Assembly: GCA_037957365.1 (NCBI GenBank)
Contig: JARHVA010003260.1
Location: 1,731,001-1,795,000 of the forward strand
DNA from: Torreya grandis
Taxonomy: Eukaryota; Streptophyta; Pinopsida; Cupressales; Taxaceae
Direction: 5' to 3'
DNA length: 64,000 nucleotides
In this document: positions 9,742 through 21,568 of the stretch, piece by piece
How positions within the stretch are numbered: position 1 is the first letter of the stretch
Layout: each line of letters begins with the position of its first letter
Position numbers and translations under genes: made by a program
The notes under the pieces: generated by a model
What the model was told of the DNA's origin: nothing
The model's input: only the letters and a program-made list of their open reading frames with translations
The model's database searches: none

Positions 9742-12572
9742 CTTTCTCAAACATAACACAAGTAAATTGTTGACAAATTTTCCCACCAATGGTCAAGGTT
9801 GCTTATGTGTAGGTTTTCAGGAAGGCTAAATTCATAGAGTTAAGACTCATTAATTTATACAAATTTCATAAATCCAAAACCATATTTAGGAATAGCTCAA
9901 AATTTGGCATATTTTTCTTTTATTCCTCTAGCAAGCTAGTTGCAAGCTAGTAAGGGCAATTTTCAAATGTTAGATATACAAAGGAAAAAAAGAGCTGGTT
10001 ATAATTGTATTATGGGAATATATGGGACCATATTTCATGCATTGGTTATATTTTATAGTGGCTTAACTTTATGAACAATTGTTAAGAAGGAAAGGTGTTC
10101 TAAAACCCCAAAAGCTTGATTTTATGAGATGTGATTGAATTTTTGAGTTATTTGTTGAAAATTTAAAAAAAGTGAGACTTATGGTACATAAATAACCTTG
10201 ATAAACCTTAATCAATCAAAATTTGAATAAAAATAATGGATAAAGGTAAAGGTACAGGTTGCAAGGTTTCAAGCATGCAAGAGCGACAGTCACAAAAGGC
10301 ATTTTGTAAGAGATTTATGGTTGAAGATATACAATGGTTTTAATGATTATATTGGATATTTAAGGTCATAATTTAAAAATAATTATGTATTTAATCATCA
10401 TAAAACTCAATAAAATTCTAAAACTCAGACCTACAGGTATTCAGAAATGAGATTGTGTAAGCTAGGAAGTACTAAATAGTGCATATTTTGAGTTTTACTA
10501 AATAAAATATATTTAAATTTTACATGGATGTATTTTTTTATGTAATTTAATGTTTTAAATTTATTTCATATTTTTAATATATCTTAGGAGATATAAAATG
10601 GCAAAATATAGGTCTGCACCATGAAGAAAGGGTTTTTAACTAATTTGCTCATAAATAGAGTTAGACATGAGTGTTTTAGATCTTTCCAAGGGAATAAAAT
10701 AATTTGAGATGGTTTATACTTAATTTATAGGTCTTAATAAATAATTATACAATTAAAACCAATTCAAAATATACTCAAATCATTCAAAAACATTTCAGAT
10801 GATTCGACGGGTAACATATAGGCACTTTTTTGTGAGTTTTTGTTTGAGAGTTTGGTGAAGATTTTTTGAGATTTTAAAAATTTTAAAAGTATAACCCATT
10901 TATAAATATAAAATTATTATGTTATGAGTTTCTGGTGAAGCCTATAACTCATTTTAGACCCCTAAATCTAAATCAGGGTTTCTTAAGGCCTAAAGAGCAC
11001 AAGAGAGCATTTTTTGAAGTTGTATGTGGAGTTTGGAGCTAAAAATTTATTTGAATATATATAACACCATTTTAATTATGTTACAATACTATTTACACTC
11101 CTTATATTTTAAAATTATACAAATTCATCAAGTTCTAGGTTCTCATTGTGCATTTGACAAACTTGTCAAGTTTGAGAAGATATACATATCCAAGAAGAAC
11201 CAGTATGGAGAGTTTTGATTGTTCATAATAAAATGAAATTTTAGAAAGGATATTTAATAAAGAGTTAAAAAAAATAAAAAATCAATCTCTCCCACTTATA
11301 CTCCACCTTATAGTAAGAATACAATCCACAAGCTCAATCAATACATTGAAATCATCAACAACCTTGCCTAGTCAAACACATGTGCTCTTTGCCATCTGGA
11401 GATCAATAAGAGGTTAAGTGTTTGTGTTATAAAATAACTCAATGTTGGAATGAGTCTCCAATAACATTTAATAACACCTTCTCTCTCCTTCTATGCCACT
11501 TTGGAGCTAATTTTATAAAAAGTCAAAGCAAACAAGAAAAAGCCTTCAATCAGCCCTAGAAAGATGGAGAAGCAACATGAAAAAATGGAGGAGTATAGTT
11601 AAACATTTGATTAAGCCTTGAAGGCCTATTTTCATGGAGTATAATCCTTCAACAAACAACATTAAATCTCTCTCTCTCTTTTATTCCATCTTGGAGCTAT
11701 TTGAGGATGTTGATAGAGAGAAACATGCATGCAAGATACAAGGAAGATAATTGAAGTCACTCACTAGATAGATGAAGAGTCTCCAGGAGATTGAATGATT
11801 TGTTAAAAATGATTTAAGTTAAGATCAAAATGATTTAATTTAATATGATCAATATCTCTTCAAGATTTAAGACCATCAAAGCATGCAAGGAGACCAATTC
11901 CATTCAAAATACGTCATGCATGAGAACCTTTCACTTTTTCAAAACATTCAAACAAGCTTCTCTCTCTCTCCTACACCATTTTCAAAGAATATGAAGTTTA
12001 AAATCTAGATATAGTACATATGATTTTGGATTTTTATGTTTGAGTTGAAGGAAGAGTGAAGGATGGCTAGGATAATAACTCACCACTAGTTTAGGGCTAC
12101 TTTGTCTCCTCTCTCATTCCTTCTTTTTCTATATGTATGTCCATTTTTGAGAGAATATTATCAGATTATGTTTTTATCCATATATAAACTCTACTAAAAT
12201 TTGTACTACATCACCTTTGAATCAATAAGAAGTTATTTTTTCCTCTATTTTTAGGTTATTCATGAAGTGTGTGCTTAATATTTATTGATGTAACTTAGTG
12301 AATGACTTATTTTATTATGTTTATGTCTGAATATTTCACCTTTATGCATAAAATGATAATTATTTCAGGTCATATCAAGTGTCTAAGTCTGATTTTTACC
12401 TAATTTAGAAGTGAATTCAACCTATGTTCATTCCTTTCATGTCAGTGTGAATGTTTCTCAAGACCTTTGTATGAAATACTAATGCAAGAGTCATCGTATA
12501 AATATGAAGTGATTGTGTGCAAGTCATTTAACTTCAAAAGTGTGTCAATTATAAGCATAATTGACCTTAACA
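9738..12572. other. Gene-free stretch with three CT-block repeats; possible old LTR at its right end
   Basis: No coding or RNA gene is seen. Three CT-rich blocks (about 11479, 11667 and 11957) are each followed by a similar TATGCCACTTTGGAGCTA-like segment and then a purine-rich AAGCATGCAAG-type segment, so they are decayed repeat units. CCATATATAAACTC near 12178 looks like an LTR TATA box. If the Ty3 relic that follows keeps its leader, its 5' LTR would end near 12572. I could not pair it with a 3' LTR. Confidence 0.3.
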
Positions 12573-13229
12573 TTGGTGCATCACCCTAAATTTTCAATTT
12601 TCATGTTCAATTTCAGCTTGAGTATTATTCCTTTTACCCTTTCCATAGTCAAGAAATCACTAAATTAGAGAGTTTAGAGAGAAGTAGGTGAGTGTACCAA
12701 ATGTAACTAGACCTTCATCTAGGTATTATCTCCAATATAAGGTCACCCACACCTTAGAGAGTTTTCATTGTGTCAACAGGAGTGAGAACAAGCACACATT
12801 CTTGCAAGGGTGCATTTCTGAGTGATAACATGAATAACTATCAAATTCTAATAAAGAGTATATGTCTTGGTAAATGTTTAATATTTAAGAAATACCAAAG
12901 GAAAGATATATATAGCAAAAAATTAGTGTGGTGAATGATAATTATTATCAAATTAATATGTTTTTACTTTTCATAAATTACTAATTATGTTGGTGTCTTG
13001 TAATTCTCAACTATACATATTTTTCCAGCACTTTGTGACCCTTCACTTTAAAATTTGTTATTTCCATGATAAAAAAAAAATTTTAAAAATACAATAGAAA
13101 GATGGTGAAATTTTACCATCTCTCATCATATTCTCTATCATTGTGTTATATTGCATTATTCATTCATATGATCTAATGAATCTCATAGCAGTCTTGTATG
13201 ATGTTATTGAGATGAGACCCTACGGTAAT

Positions 13230-13790
13230 ATCCTTACCCCTAAAATATGTTGAGGCTATCAAGGTTGATAGGTAGCTCAATACACAAGGCCATGTGATGT
13301 TTCCCATCCCCAATGTATTACCTAATATGTCATCATTAAGCCTTCTTCCAAATGTGAATCATAAAGTACATGTGTCCCAACCATTACCAATAACTAATCA
13401 GCTTCCTTTGAGATATGTTGCACCAAACTAGCACCTGGGTTTTCTTAGCCTGGTGAACAATGAAGTAGTTCCCCTTATAAATTTAGATGATGTTAGTAGC
13501 TACTAATAATTCTCAAATCATACCTCAAGAATCAACTAAGAATGAGTTAAATGTTATCCAACAGATGGTGCAAATATTGAGTAATGACTTCCTTAGTCTA
13601 CAAAGGCAAATGGGTAGCTCTAGTGTTGAGAGTTCAAATAGGAAATTATACTATCATAGACAGAACAAAAACTACAATCACCCAAAAAATCATCTAGAGT
13701 CTTCCCCAAATAAACTGCTAGAAATCAACATTTGCAAGATAGCTCTCCCAAATTATAACATAGCCCAACATGGTGAACTAGACTAACTAC
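13230..13790 (+). pseudogene. Ty3 gag remnant (weak)
   Basis: The stretch lies between the leader and the protease of the Ty3 relic. It has one 99-codon open frame (13487-13786) with NELNVIQQMVQILSNDFLSL, an amphipathic segment, then polar sequence ending before IAQHGELD. The gag assignment rests on position and on a Pro/Asn-rich style, not on a recognised motif. No intact CCHC knuckle was seen. Confidence 0.35.
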
Positions 13791-14169
13791 ATTGAATTTT
13801 TCATCACCTTTGACATATTTCAAAGAGAGATGGAGGAATAAGATGTGGTCCTGAACCAACCTGAGTCAACTAGTGTTGGTAGGCCCCCAAACACCACTAT
13901 GGTATTATAAAACTTAGAATTCCCTAGCCAATAATATAAGGAGAAATAAGATAACACTAGTGAAATACATTCTTTACAGTAGTTTCAAAGGAGCAACTAT
14001 ACCTTGCTCAAATTAAATCAAATATCACTCTTTATGTGCTTGCTTAAATTATCGAGTAGTGTGATCTCCTACTAAATTAACTCACTGAAAAGATAGTTCA
14101 ACCAAACCAAGCAAAGCAAAATAATACTCACACCAATGTGTTGATACATAAAAACAAGACTGAGGTCCC

Positions 14170-14640
14170 TCCCTTTCTCTTGACTGTCAAGTTATTTTGA
14201 AACCAACTGCATAATTGAGTAGTAGACTCAGGGGCTTCTACAAACATAATGCTTGTAGGAATTTTTGACAAATTAGGATTGGTCCCCATTAATTCAAACA
14301 AGGTCGTAGTCTAACTAGACAAATCTGAGGTCAAGATAGTTGGTGAACTACTAAATATACACATGCAATTAAAATCATAACCTAGAATCCAATAATTTAG
14401 AGACATCCAAGTTGTAGACATCCCTAAAACATATGGAATGTTACTCAACTAAGATTGGTGAAAATCCTTGAATGGGTACATGGCCATTGATTTCTCTCAC
14501 ATGTGGTTTCCTTAGAGATGTGTAGCCAATTAGATTAGAGTTGATAGGGAACCCAGGATGAAACATATGATAATTGAGTACAACACGATCAATGATAGGG
14601 TAAACTTAGTGGATTTATATTTAAGAGTCTACACTTTGGA
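14170..14640 (+). pseudogene. Ty3 retropepsin (aspartic protease) remnant
   Basis: The frame reads VVDSGASTNIMLVGIFDKLG (from about 14221), the D-S-G active-site loop of retroviral-type proteases. It is followed by IQVVDIPKTYGMLL and then DW*KSLNGYMAIDFSHMWFP. The later segment matches the plant Ty3 pattern PxTYGxLLSRDW...GYxxxDxSHxW. The enzyme would cut the polyprotein after dimerising. Several stops (for example in LN*DW*K) make it non-functional. Confidence 0.75.
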
Positions 14641-14659
14641 GATGAACTTTTTATAGGCA

Positions 14660-15010
14660 AGAAGGCTCACAATGATCCTAAATTGTCTGATTTATGTTTG
14701 TTATATGTTGATGATGTTCACTTCAAACAAGGCTCAAAAGCTAGAATCTCGCTTATCAATCCACAAGGAAAGAAAAATTTAGTTGCTTATAGGTTTAAAT
14801 TATCATGCACTAACAACTTAGTAGATTTTTATGCATTTATCCTAGGGTTGTAATTTGCATTAAAACATAAGGTAAAATAACTAAAAGTATTCAGTGACAC
14901 TAAACTAGTTTTCAATCAGGTGAGGAGTAAATTTCATTACAAATTGTCATACCTTAGGAAGTATAAGCATAGAGCATGGGATATAATCAAAAAAATTTGA
15001 TGCATTAAAT
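14660..15010 (+). pseudogene. RNase H-like domain placed upstream of RT
   Basis: The translation runs LLYVDDVHFKQGSKARISLI, then NPQGKKNLVAYRFKLSCTNN, LVDFYAFILGL, FSDTKLVFNQVRSKFHYK and YLRKYKHRAWDII. This is the plant RVT_3 or archaeal-type RNase H layout: LYxDG, then TNNxAEYEAL, then GDSxLV. Asp of the first and third boxes is kept, but the Glu box has become LVDFYAF, so catalysis is unlikely. A family-typical linker follows (15010-15480; it includes PSIPNNV, GNRIPNGMISVEKAF and INLGSLERPK) and leads into RT, so the domain belongs to this element. Its position before RT differs from the usual PR-RT-RH-IN order. Confidence 0.7.
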
Positions 15011-15479
15011 TTCATCCCTATCCCTAGGGAAGAAAGTAAGGTTATAGATTCATTAACATCCTCAACTATGAGTTTAACTCCCCTTGATACCGAATTGCAG
15101 ATTTTTCCATTGAATTAGTTTATTATCCCTCTATCCCTAATAATGTATAAAATTTATGGATATTTTAAGATGACCAACATATCATGAAATTCATCAATAA
15201 TTTTAGGGTATTCAAAGCCCAAATAATTGATGAAATGGATAGGGACAATCCTAAGGGAGAACTGGACAAAGATAGAATTCTCAATATCCAAGGGAATAGA
15301 ATCCCAAATGGGATGATCTCTGTAGAAAAGGCATTTTATGCCTTTGGCCCAGTGCCTCAAATTGAGAAATTGAGATTTGTAAATCACAAGTGTCAAACCA
15401 TTAACCTTGGTTCTTTGGAGAGACCGAAAACTATCAGCATAGGTCCTAATTAGATAGATGCAGAATTTGAATAGCTTCA

Positions 15480-16212
15480 AAATTTTTGCTAAGAAATAAA
15501 TATGTAATTGTTTGGGCCTATGGAGACCTCAAAGTCTTTGACCCAAAGGTAATTACTCACACCATTCCAATTAAGCTAGACCAAAGACCATTCCAATATA
15601 TAAAAAATACATATGAACCCAATCATGTAACTTTTAATACAAAAGTAAGTTCACAAATTGCTCTTAGCTAGGATAATCTTCATCATTTGCCATTCTACTT
15701 GGGTGGAAAACTTGATACCCGCCAGAAAGAAAAATTGTAAAATTAGACTATGCATCGACTTCAAAAATATGAATAGAGATTTAGATAAGGATAATTATCC
15801 ATTGCCTTCCCTTGATTAATTTATTCAAATGGTTAATGGGTCTTATATGATGTCCTTCTTAGATGGATTCTCAAGATACAATCAGATCCTAGATAATTCA
15901 GAAGATTAAACCAAAACTACATTCACAACAAAATGGGGTACATTTGCCTATAAGAGATTTCATTTTGGGTTGATCAATTCTAGATCAAAATTTCAAATGG
16001 TTATGGATTTTGAATTTGAAGGTTCAATTGGTAAGAGCATTGTCAAGCACTGGTTTGATAAGAAAGCCAAGGTGAAGTCCTTTAGATTTAGTGCTACTAT
16101 GGGAGAAAGCCCATGAGAAGAAGGGTCAACATTCCAAGTTTGATCTAGTTTGGATTGGACCATACCAAACATCTGAACTATTAGGACATAATGATTTTCA
16201 TCTTAAGGATCT
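15480..16212 (+). pseudogene. Ty3 reverse transcriptase fused by deletion to integrase C-terminus
   Basis: RT motifs are KIRLCIDFKNMNRD (about 15737), KDNYPLPSLD, MMSFLDGFSRYNQ (15849-15887) and TTFTTKWGTFAYKRFHFGLIN. At about 16044 the sequence jumps from GKSIV, which should lead into the YLDD box, to KHWFDKKAKVKSF. It then gives HEKKGQHSKFD and IGPYQTSELLGHNDFHLKDL, which is the integrase C-terminal end. RT thumb, RNase H and integrase core are therefore missing. One frameshift near 16105 and several stops are also present. The reading resumes at 17142 beyond the inserted LTR. Confidence 0.75.
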
Positions 16213-17136
16213 TGTTAGGGTGTGGAGCTAAAAGCTTCACTTTGTTGCAAACATGGAGGATGCTGAGTATGTAGTCGTCAGCGTCGGCAGGATCACTGAC
16301 GTCGGTCAGTGGACAGTGCAGAAGGAAACCGACCTCGATAGCAGTCGACCGACGTCGGTCAGCTCCAATCAGACAGGGACCGACGTCGATCGCCTGTGCG
16401 GTTCCAAAACTGCTGTTGATGAACAGTCAGTTAAGTGAACGGGTTGTTTGCATGTTAAAGACTAGTTCGAGTCTTTGAGCTACTTTTCTAATTATTGTAT
16501 GCATGAGATCTATATAATAGACTCATGGGCTGTATTGTAAAGTTGTAGAACTTGGAGAGTTCTTCCCATGGTAGAATCAAGTAGGATTCTTCATGTATGT
16601 AAGATCAGGTTTGATATGAAGGGTGTTGCAGGATCATGGTGGAGATCTAAATGTGATAAGTAAGATCAGGTTGGTCTGCAGGGGTGTGTGTATGCGAGGG
16701 TCAAAAGGAGATCGGCGGGGGAGCAAGATCCAAGGTGACAGCAATAAATCAAGGAGCAAGATCATGGTGAGATATACTTGGAGTACCGGTTCGTACTCAA
16801 TTGTACTGGAAGTACAATGAGGTGAACAACAGCTTGTGTTAGCTGTGTGTTGTGACCTATTGAGAGAAGATTACTCTGGAGGGAAGATTACTGGGAGCCC
16901 TTGAGGAGGAAGCCTCATAGAGGTGGAAGAATAGTGTGATCTCTTTATTGTAATTTCCTTTGTAATGAGTTGAATACAATTGTGTGTTGCCTCTCATTTT
17001 CTGTGTTATTTCTCATTGATAGTTATTTGTTCTTCTGGTTATTTCCGCATGTTTAAGTTGCTTATACATTGGTAATCATGTGTGCTGTTAAATCTGACAA
17101 GTTGTGTCAGAGCTTTGGGGAACTTTGGTCCTATCA
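16213..17136 (+). mobile_element. Copia-type solo LTR with TSD GATCT
   Basis: The 924-bp unit begins TGTTAGGGTGTGGAGCTAAA and ends CTATCA. It is flanked by GATCT at 16208-16212 and 17137-17141. Removing it restores the Ty3 integrase reading HLKDL. The start, the CpG-rich GACGTC block and the TATA region (CTATATAATA 16510-16519, then GACTCATGGGCTGTATTG) match the LTRs at 53.5 and 61.4 kb. A PBS-like GTTGTGTCAGAGC follows CTGACA at 17094-17099, so the right end may include a few leader bases, or the terminus may differ in this subfamily. Confidence 0.8.
16270..16400. promoter_or_regulatory. GACGTC palindrome cluster in LTR U3
   Basis: Five related units lie here: CAGCGTCGGC, TGACGTCGGTC, ACCGACCTCG, an exact ACCGACGTCGGT at 16348-16359, and ACCGACGTCGAT. 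The perfect 12-bp palindrome holds two RCCGAC (DRE/CRT) cores and a GACGTC bZIP-type core. It lies about 150-240 bases upstream of the LTR TATA box at 16510, where enhancers of copia elements normally sit. Confidence 0.5.
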
Positions 17137-17210
17137 GATCTCAAATAAAATGATCTTCTATTATCGATAAATGGATCATTCTTGAAGCATTACTTCTCGA
17201 CTATCCCTTT

Positions 17211-20200
17211 TGTCGCTTCCTCATAATGAAGCTTCCCCAATTAGTTTGGTAATGTATAGTGTACATAGTAGTTTAGTTTCTCACTTTATATTTTTCCTTT
17301 TTTAGTTCTATCCTCTCATTTTCTAGATTAGCTTAGGGTAGTTTATTTTTAGTTATGTTTTTCCTTTGTTCTTGGCTCTGAGTTAAAATCATTTTGGTAT
17401 GTATCATTGTTTAACTTTTCTCCTCATCAAAATTTGAGGTGCACACCCAAGTTAATCTCACTACATCATTCCCATTATTGTTTTTTAAGTAAATATATGC
17501 ACATGGTTGAATTATGCACACTAAATTTGCTTGACAAATTTTGAAAATAAAATTGCCTGAATCTTTGAGGGATGATTTATTCTTTTCTAAAGATAACCAA
17601 GGTTGGTGTCTAGTTCCTTTTAGCTCTCCCAAAATCCTATTTTTAGGTATCTAACTAATTTTTAGGCATGTTCTTGCTTGAATATCCCTATAATTAACTT
17701 ATTTTTGCTTCCCTTTTCTTTTATTTTTTGTTTTTTTCTCTTTATCCCTTGTTGTTAGTTTTGATTTATGCATGTTTCTCATGTTTTATTTTATTCATCA
17801 TTAGGTTCAGCCTCATCGTGCCTTTTGAACTAAATGAATTTGTTTTTTTTTAGGATTCCCTTACTTTATCAATGATTAATGAAATGAAGGGTCTTTTTGG
17901 GTTGAATATGACATTGGTGGCATCCTAAAGTCTAAGTGTAAATGTTGCTTAAACATCTTGTGTGAACTGTTATAACTATTTTTACTTTTTTAGAATTTTT
18001 GTTACCTATAATTTTTAATGGGACACATTAATTTATAAATTTTTATTTCTCTATTTAAAGTCATAAAATGCACTTACTATAAATCTAAAGCAAGCATACC
18101 CACTATCATTTCTAATTTATCTCAAATTGACCAAGGATTTTCTGAATTTTCCAAAGAACCCATGGCTTGGTCCCCAACCCTTAATGGAATGAAAATAAAA
18201 TTCCCTCTCAAAAGGGAATAAAAATAAAATTAAATTAAAATAACATGTGAAATCTTAATATCCTCAAAAGGGTGATTCAAAAATATTCACCACAAGATTT
18301 TTGACCTAGTTGGCAGTGGAACAAGGTCTTGAGGGTGACCAGAGATATCTCTATCGAGGCTATAGATGCCTGGCTGGTAGTAGAGCAATGCCCATTCCAT
18401 TCACCCCCAAGCCAAATTGTCAAATCTTATTCCTTTATAAATTATAAATGGTTTGAGCTAATTTGAATGACTATGCACAAATGCAGAAGTGTAAATGAAT
18501 TAATCACTTAAAACACACACTGATGGTCTTTGGTAATGAATTAACATAATATGTCATATGTTTAAGAAAACTTTGGTACCCACTTATTTTATTTTGTCTC
18601 AAGTTTTGCTTACATCTAACACTTGTGTTTGGATGCATAAACCCAAAAAATTGAATTCTCCAGATATTTAGGAGTATCTCGTAGTAGTAAATCACCATTG
18701 TTGTTACCTCCACCAACATACCCCATTCTCCATTATTCAAATAGGGACCCTCTTATTTTAATCTCACCTTTGGTTCAGTGGGTTCTTGGATGTAAGTTTT
18801 TGTCTTTCAAAGCTTCATTAATATTGAATCAAATCTTCTTCATTGCACTTGATTTGGAAATCACATTTAAGGATACTTCAATTTTAAATATTTGAATTTG
18901 CATAAATTTATTAAGTCTTGTTTTATATTTTTTTTGTGTTTTAAAACACAATTAAGGTTTATTTTTAGACCATTTCACCTCAGGGTTATGCAAAATATCT
19001 AACTATTTTAGAGTTTTATTGCTCATTTTCCTAATAAATTTGATCCATTTTGATTTTCTTTTATTATAGATTGACTAAGAGTTTTATTTTGTTCATCCTT
19101 TCACTTAGTTAATTTATTTAAAATAGATGAAAGTTGATTTGAAGTGGTTTTCTTTTATTGAGTTTCATTTCAAAAAACTTAGCCATTTTGATTCAAATAT
19201 ACTTAACCATTACTTTTTAAATCGATAATGTTGATTGTGGGTTTTTATTTTATGTCCACAAGTGCTTAATTTTATCCCAATGCCATGTGGAATTCTCCCA
19301 ACATCTCCAACCTATTCAAGAGACTTTCAACATTTAACCAAATTTATTAAGTTTCACCTGGTGCCATGTGTCAATCTTCCAGCAATCTTAGGCACATTTA
19401 AAATGCTTTTCAAGGACTTAGTTCATTTTCATGAATTTGATTAGTGGGTCTCCATGTTAGCAAGCCTCCGTGTAAGTGGATCAGTGGGATGTTACCACAT
19501 GTCACAATCTTAGTGATCTACTATCCTGAATACATACACACACACATACACACAAGGTAGCAATGACATCAATAATCCCCAGACAGTCAGATGAACAATA
19601 TGATGCCACATGGAAAAATCCAACAACTTCATAGCCATGGGGAAACTCATTTAACCCATCAATGTATCATAGCTTTGGCTAAGTGAGATGACACCACATG
19701 GTGAAATCTCACTTCACCATGATGTAAATAATCAACACTCATTTCAATCCTAGGCCAAGTAGTGGAAGAGCATGGTGTAACCACATATCATGACCCAATA
19801 GGCAAAGGATTTGTTGGTTGCACATTAAAACATGGTATAATCATAAATTTTATGGCACGTTTGGTCATCAAAACCAGCATAATCTAATGAGGTGTTGTGC
19901 ATCTAAGATGAATCATGGAATCAAATTGTGAATGGTTTCTCACCAACTAATGAGTCTAGAAGCAACACAATTCAAGGTAAATTGATTTGGGATATTCTAG
20001 AGTCAAGATGAATCTATAGTTTCATTTAATTCACCCCTAAGATTAAATACAAAGTCTATGCAAATCATGGTAGGATGACCATCCCAAAATATCCCAATGA
20101 CATTTTTCCACCAACATTTGAATCTATTCATAATTAATCTCCATAATTGAATGTAAAGCACTCAGTATGGAATTAGTCATTACTTGGAGTGCACATTATA

Positions 20201-21568
20201 AAGATTTAGAAGAGACATAAGGGAATAAAGACAAATATTTTCTTTAAATATGCATGGATTCTAATTACAGATCATGCTCTAGTAGGAAGATATGTCAGAG
20301 TCCCAATTGCATCACCATTGAATTTTGTAACTACCCCAGTAGTGGGTCGAGCAAGATTCATGGGAAAAATATACCTATATAAGGGATGTTTCTCTCATTT
20401 TGAAGAGGTCAGCATTTTTGTAAATAAACTCTATCAAAATTATAATAGGATTTTACTTACCTAGACTCTGTCTTCTGCTCATTGAATTTTGTTCATCATT
20501 TCTAGTTGAGTTTATGCCTGTACAAGAAGATTGATTTTATTATTTGATTACAGAACTAAATATAATAATTAGATTGTGAAATATATAGTTAAATTCACTT
20601 TAGAATTATTTTAATTTTCTTTAGAACGTTCTTTTCTTTATGTGCTTATAGCTATAAAGTGATGTGAAATCTCTGTGTGCAATATCTACAGATCTTTTAT
20701 GTGCTTATATTTATTGAATGATTATTGATTTATGTATTCATTTTTATCCCTAAAATATTTCCCATTATTTCCTCTATAATATTTTTCAATCGTTGATCCT
20801 AAACATAATGGTATAATTGTGACTTGGAATACTTCAGTTCTTGAAGCTTTGACATTCATTTGGCTAGGAATCCTCTTTTTTGTTCTCCCTTCCCTTGAAT
20901 TTTATGTTTGTTTTTGAATTGAACTACCTTCTCCTTATTTTATAAATTTCAAAATGAAGCATATTAACTATAGCATTAAATCTATAACACTAAATTACAA
21001 GTTTAAATAATCAGTATTGAGCTTCTTGTAGTAGCACTGCATCTCTTGGAAGTTATTCCATGTAGGCTATATCATGGAGCCACATACCTATAAGTGTGCC
21101 CTATATTCATCAAGTATTAATCCTAAAATGGAGGATGAAATTCCTATATTATTCCCACCTTTCTATCTAGAATACTCAGTCTCATGAGTGCATTCTGAGT
21201 AGGATTTTGGACCAAAAATAGTATCAATGCAGAGTGTTTTTGTGTGGTTGATTCTTCAAAAATATAGAGTAAGAAAAAATTATAATATCAAGATGTGTTT
21301 GTGCCTTTAGTATAATATGAGGTTATTGGAAAAATTACAAACCTTACTGAGGAAGAGTTTGTAACTTCAATGGGTGAAAAGGGTCCTCCCATCCCTAATA
21401 GGACCAAACTTGGCACCAAGAGTCTCAAGAAAAAACTACTCTACCATTAAATGGTGAGGAATCTAAGAATGAAAATAAGAATTGTAAAATCCCTTCATGT
21501 TTTAATAGGTTTTACTTAAAAGGGGGAGATTATAAATCCATATCATAGCTTAATTAATTGTCTTGGTT
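17211..21568. other. No gene; AT-rich, with diverged CCACATG repeats
   Basis: I see no supported coding sequence. Around 19280-19790 a motif GCCATGTGG or CCACATG recurs at about 19282, 19363, 19493, 19602, 19692 and 19783, usually followed by a TCxxACAATCTT-like tail; this is a decayed repeat. CCTATATAAGGG near 20369 resembles a TATA box of an old LTR. A stretch at about 21330-21500 may be the end of the ORF1 of the LINE that follows, but it has no recognisable domain. Confidence 0.35.

Larger units (their letters stand above)
12573..17210 (+). mobile_element. Ty3/gypsy retrotransposon relic, interrupted
   Basis: The order on the plus strand is: possible primer-binding region TTGGTGCATCACC (12575), gag remnants, retropepsin (about 14170-14640), an RNase H-like domain (about 14660-15010), a linker, RT fingers and palm (15480-16044), then the integrase C-terminus (16045-16212 and 17142-17200). 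RT stops before its YxDD box and joins directly to the integrase tail, so RT end, RNase H and integrase core are deleted. A copia-type solo LTR with TSD GATCT splits the last part. Stops and frameshifts occur throughout. The 3' LTR was not identified. Confidence 0.75.

Noticed and set aside
15154..15480. 108-codon minus frame
   Set aside because: Antisense of the Ty3 linker between the RNase H-like domain and RT.
20100..21230. 3' LTR of the 12.6-17.2 kb Ty3 relic, with a PBS-like AGTATCAATGCAGAG near 21211
   Set aside because: TATA-like and U5-like features are present, but no sequence match to the region before 12573 could be found, and the PBS match is poor.
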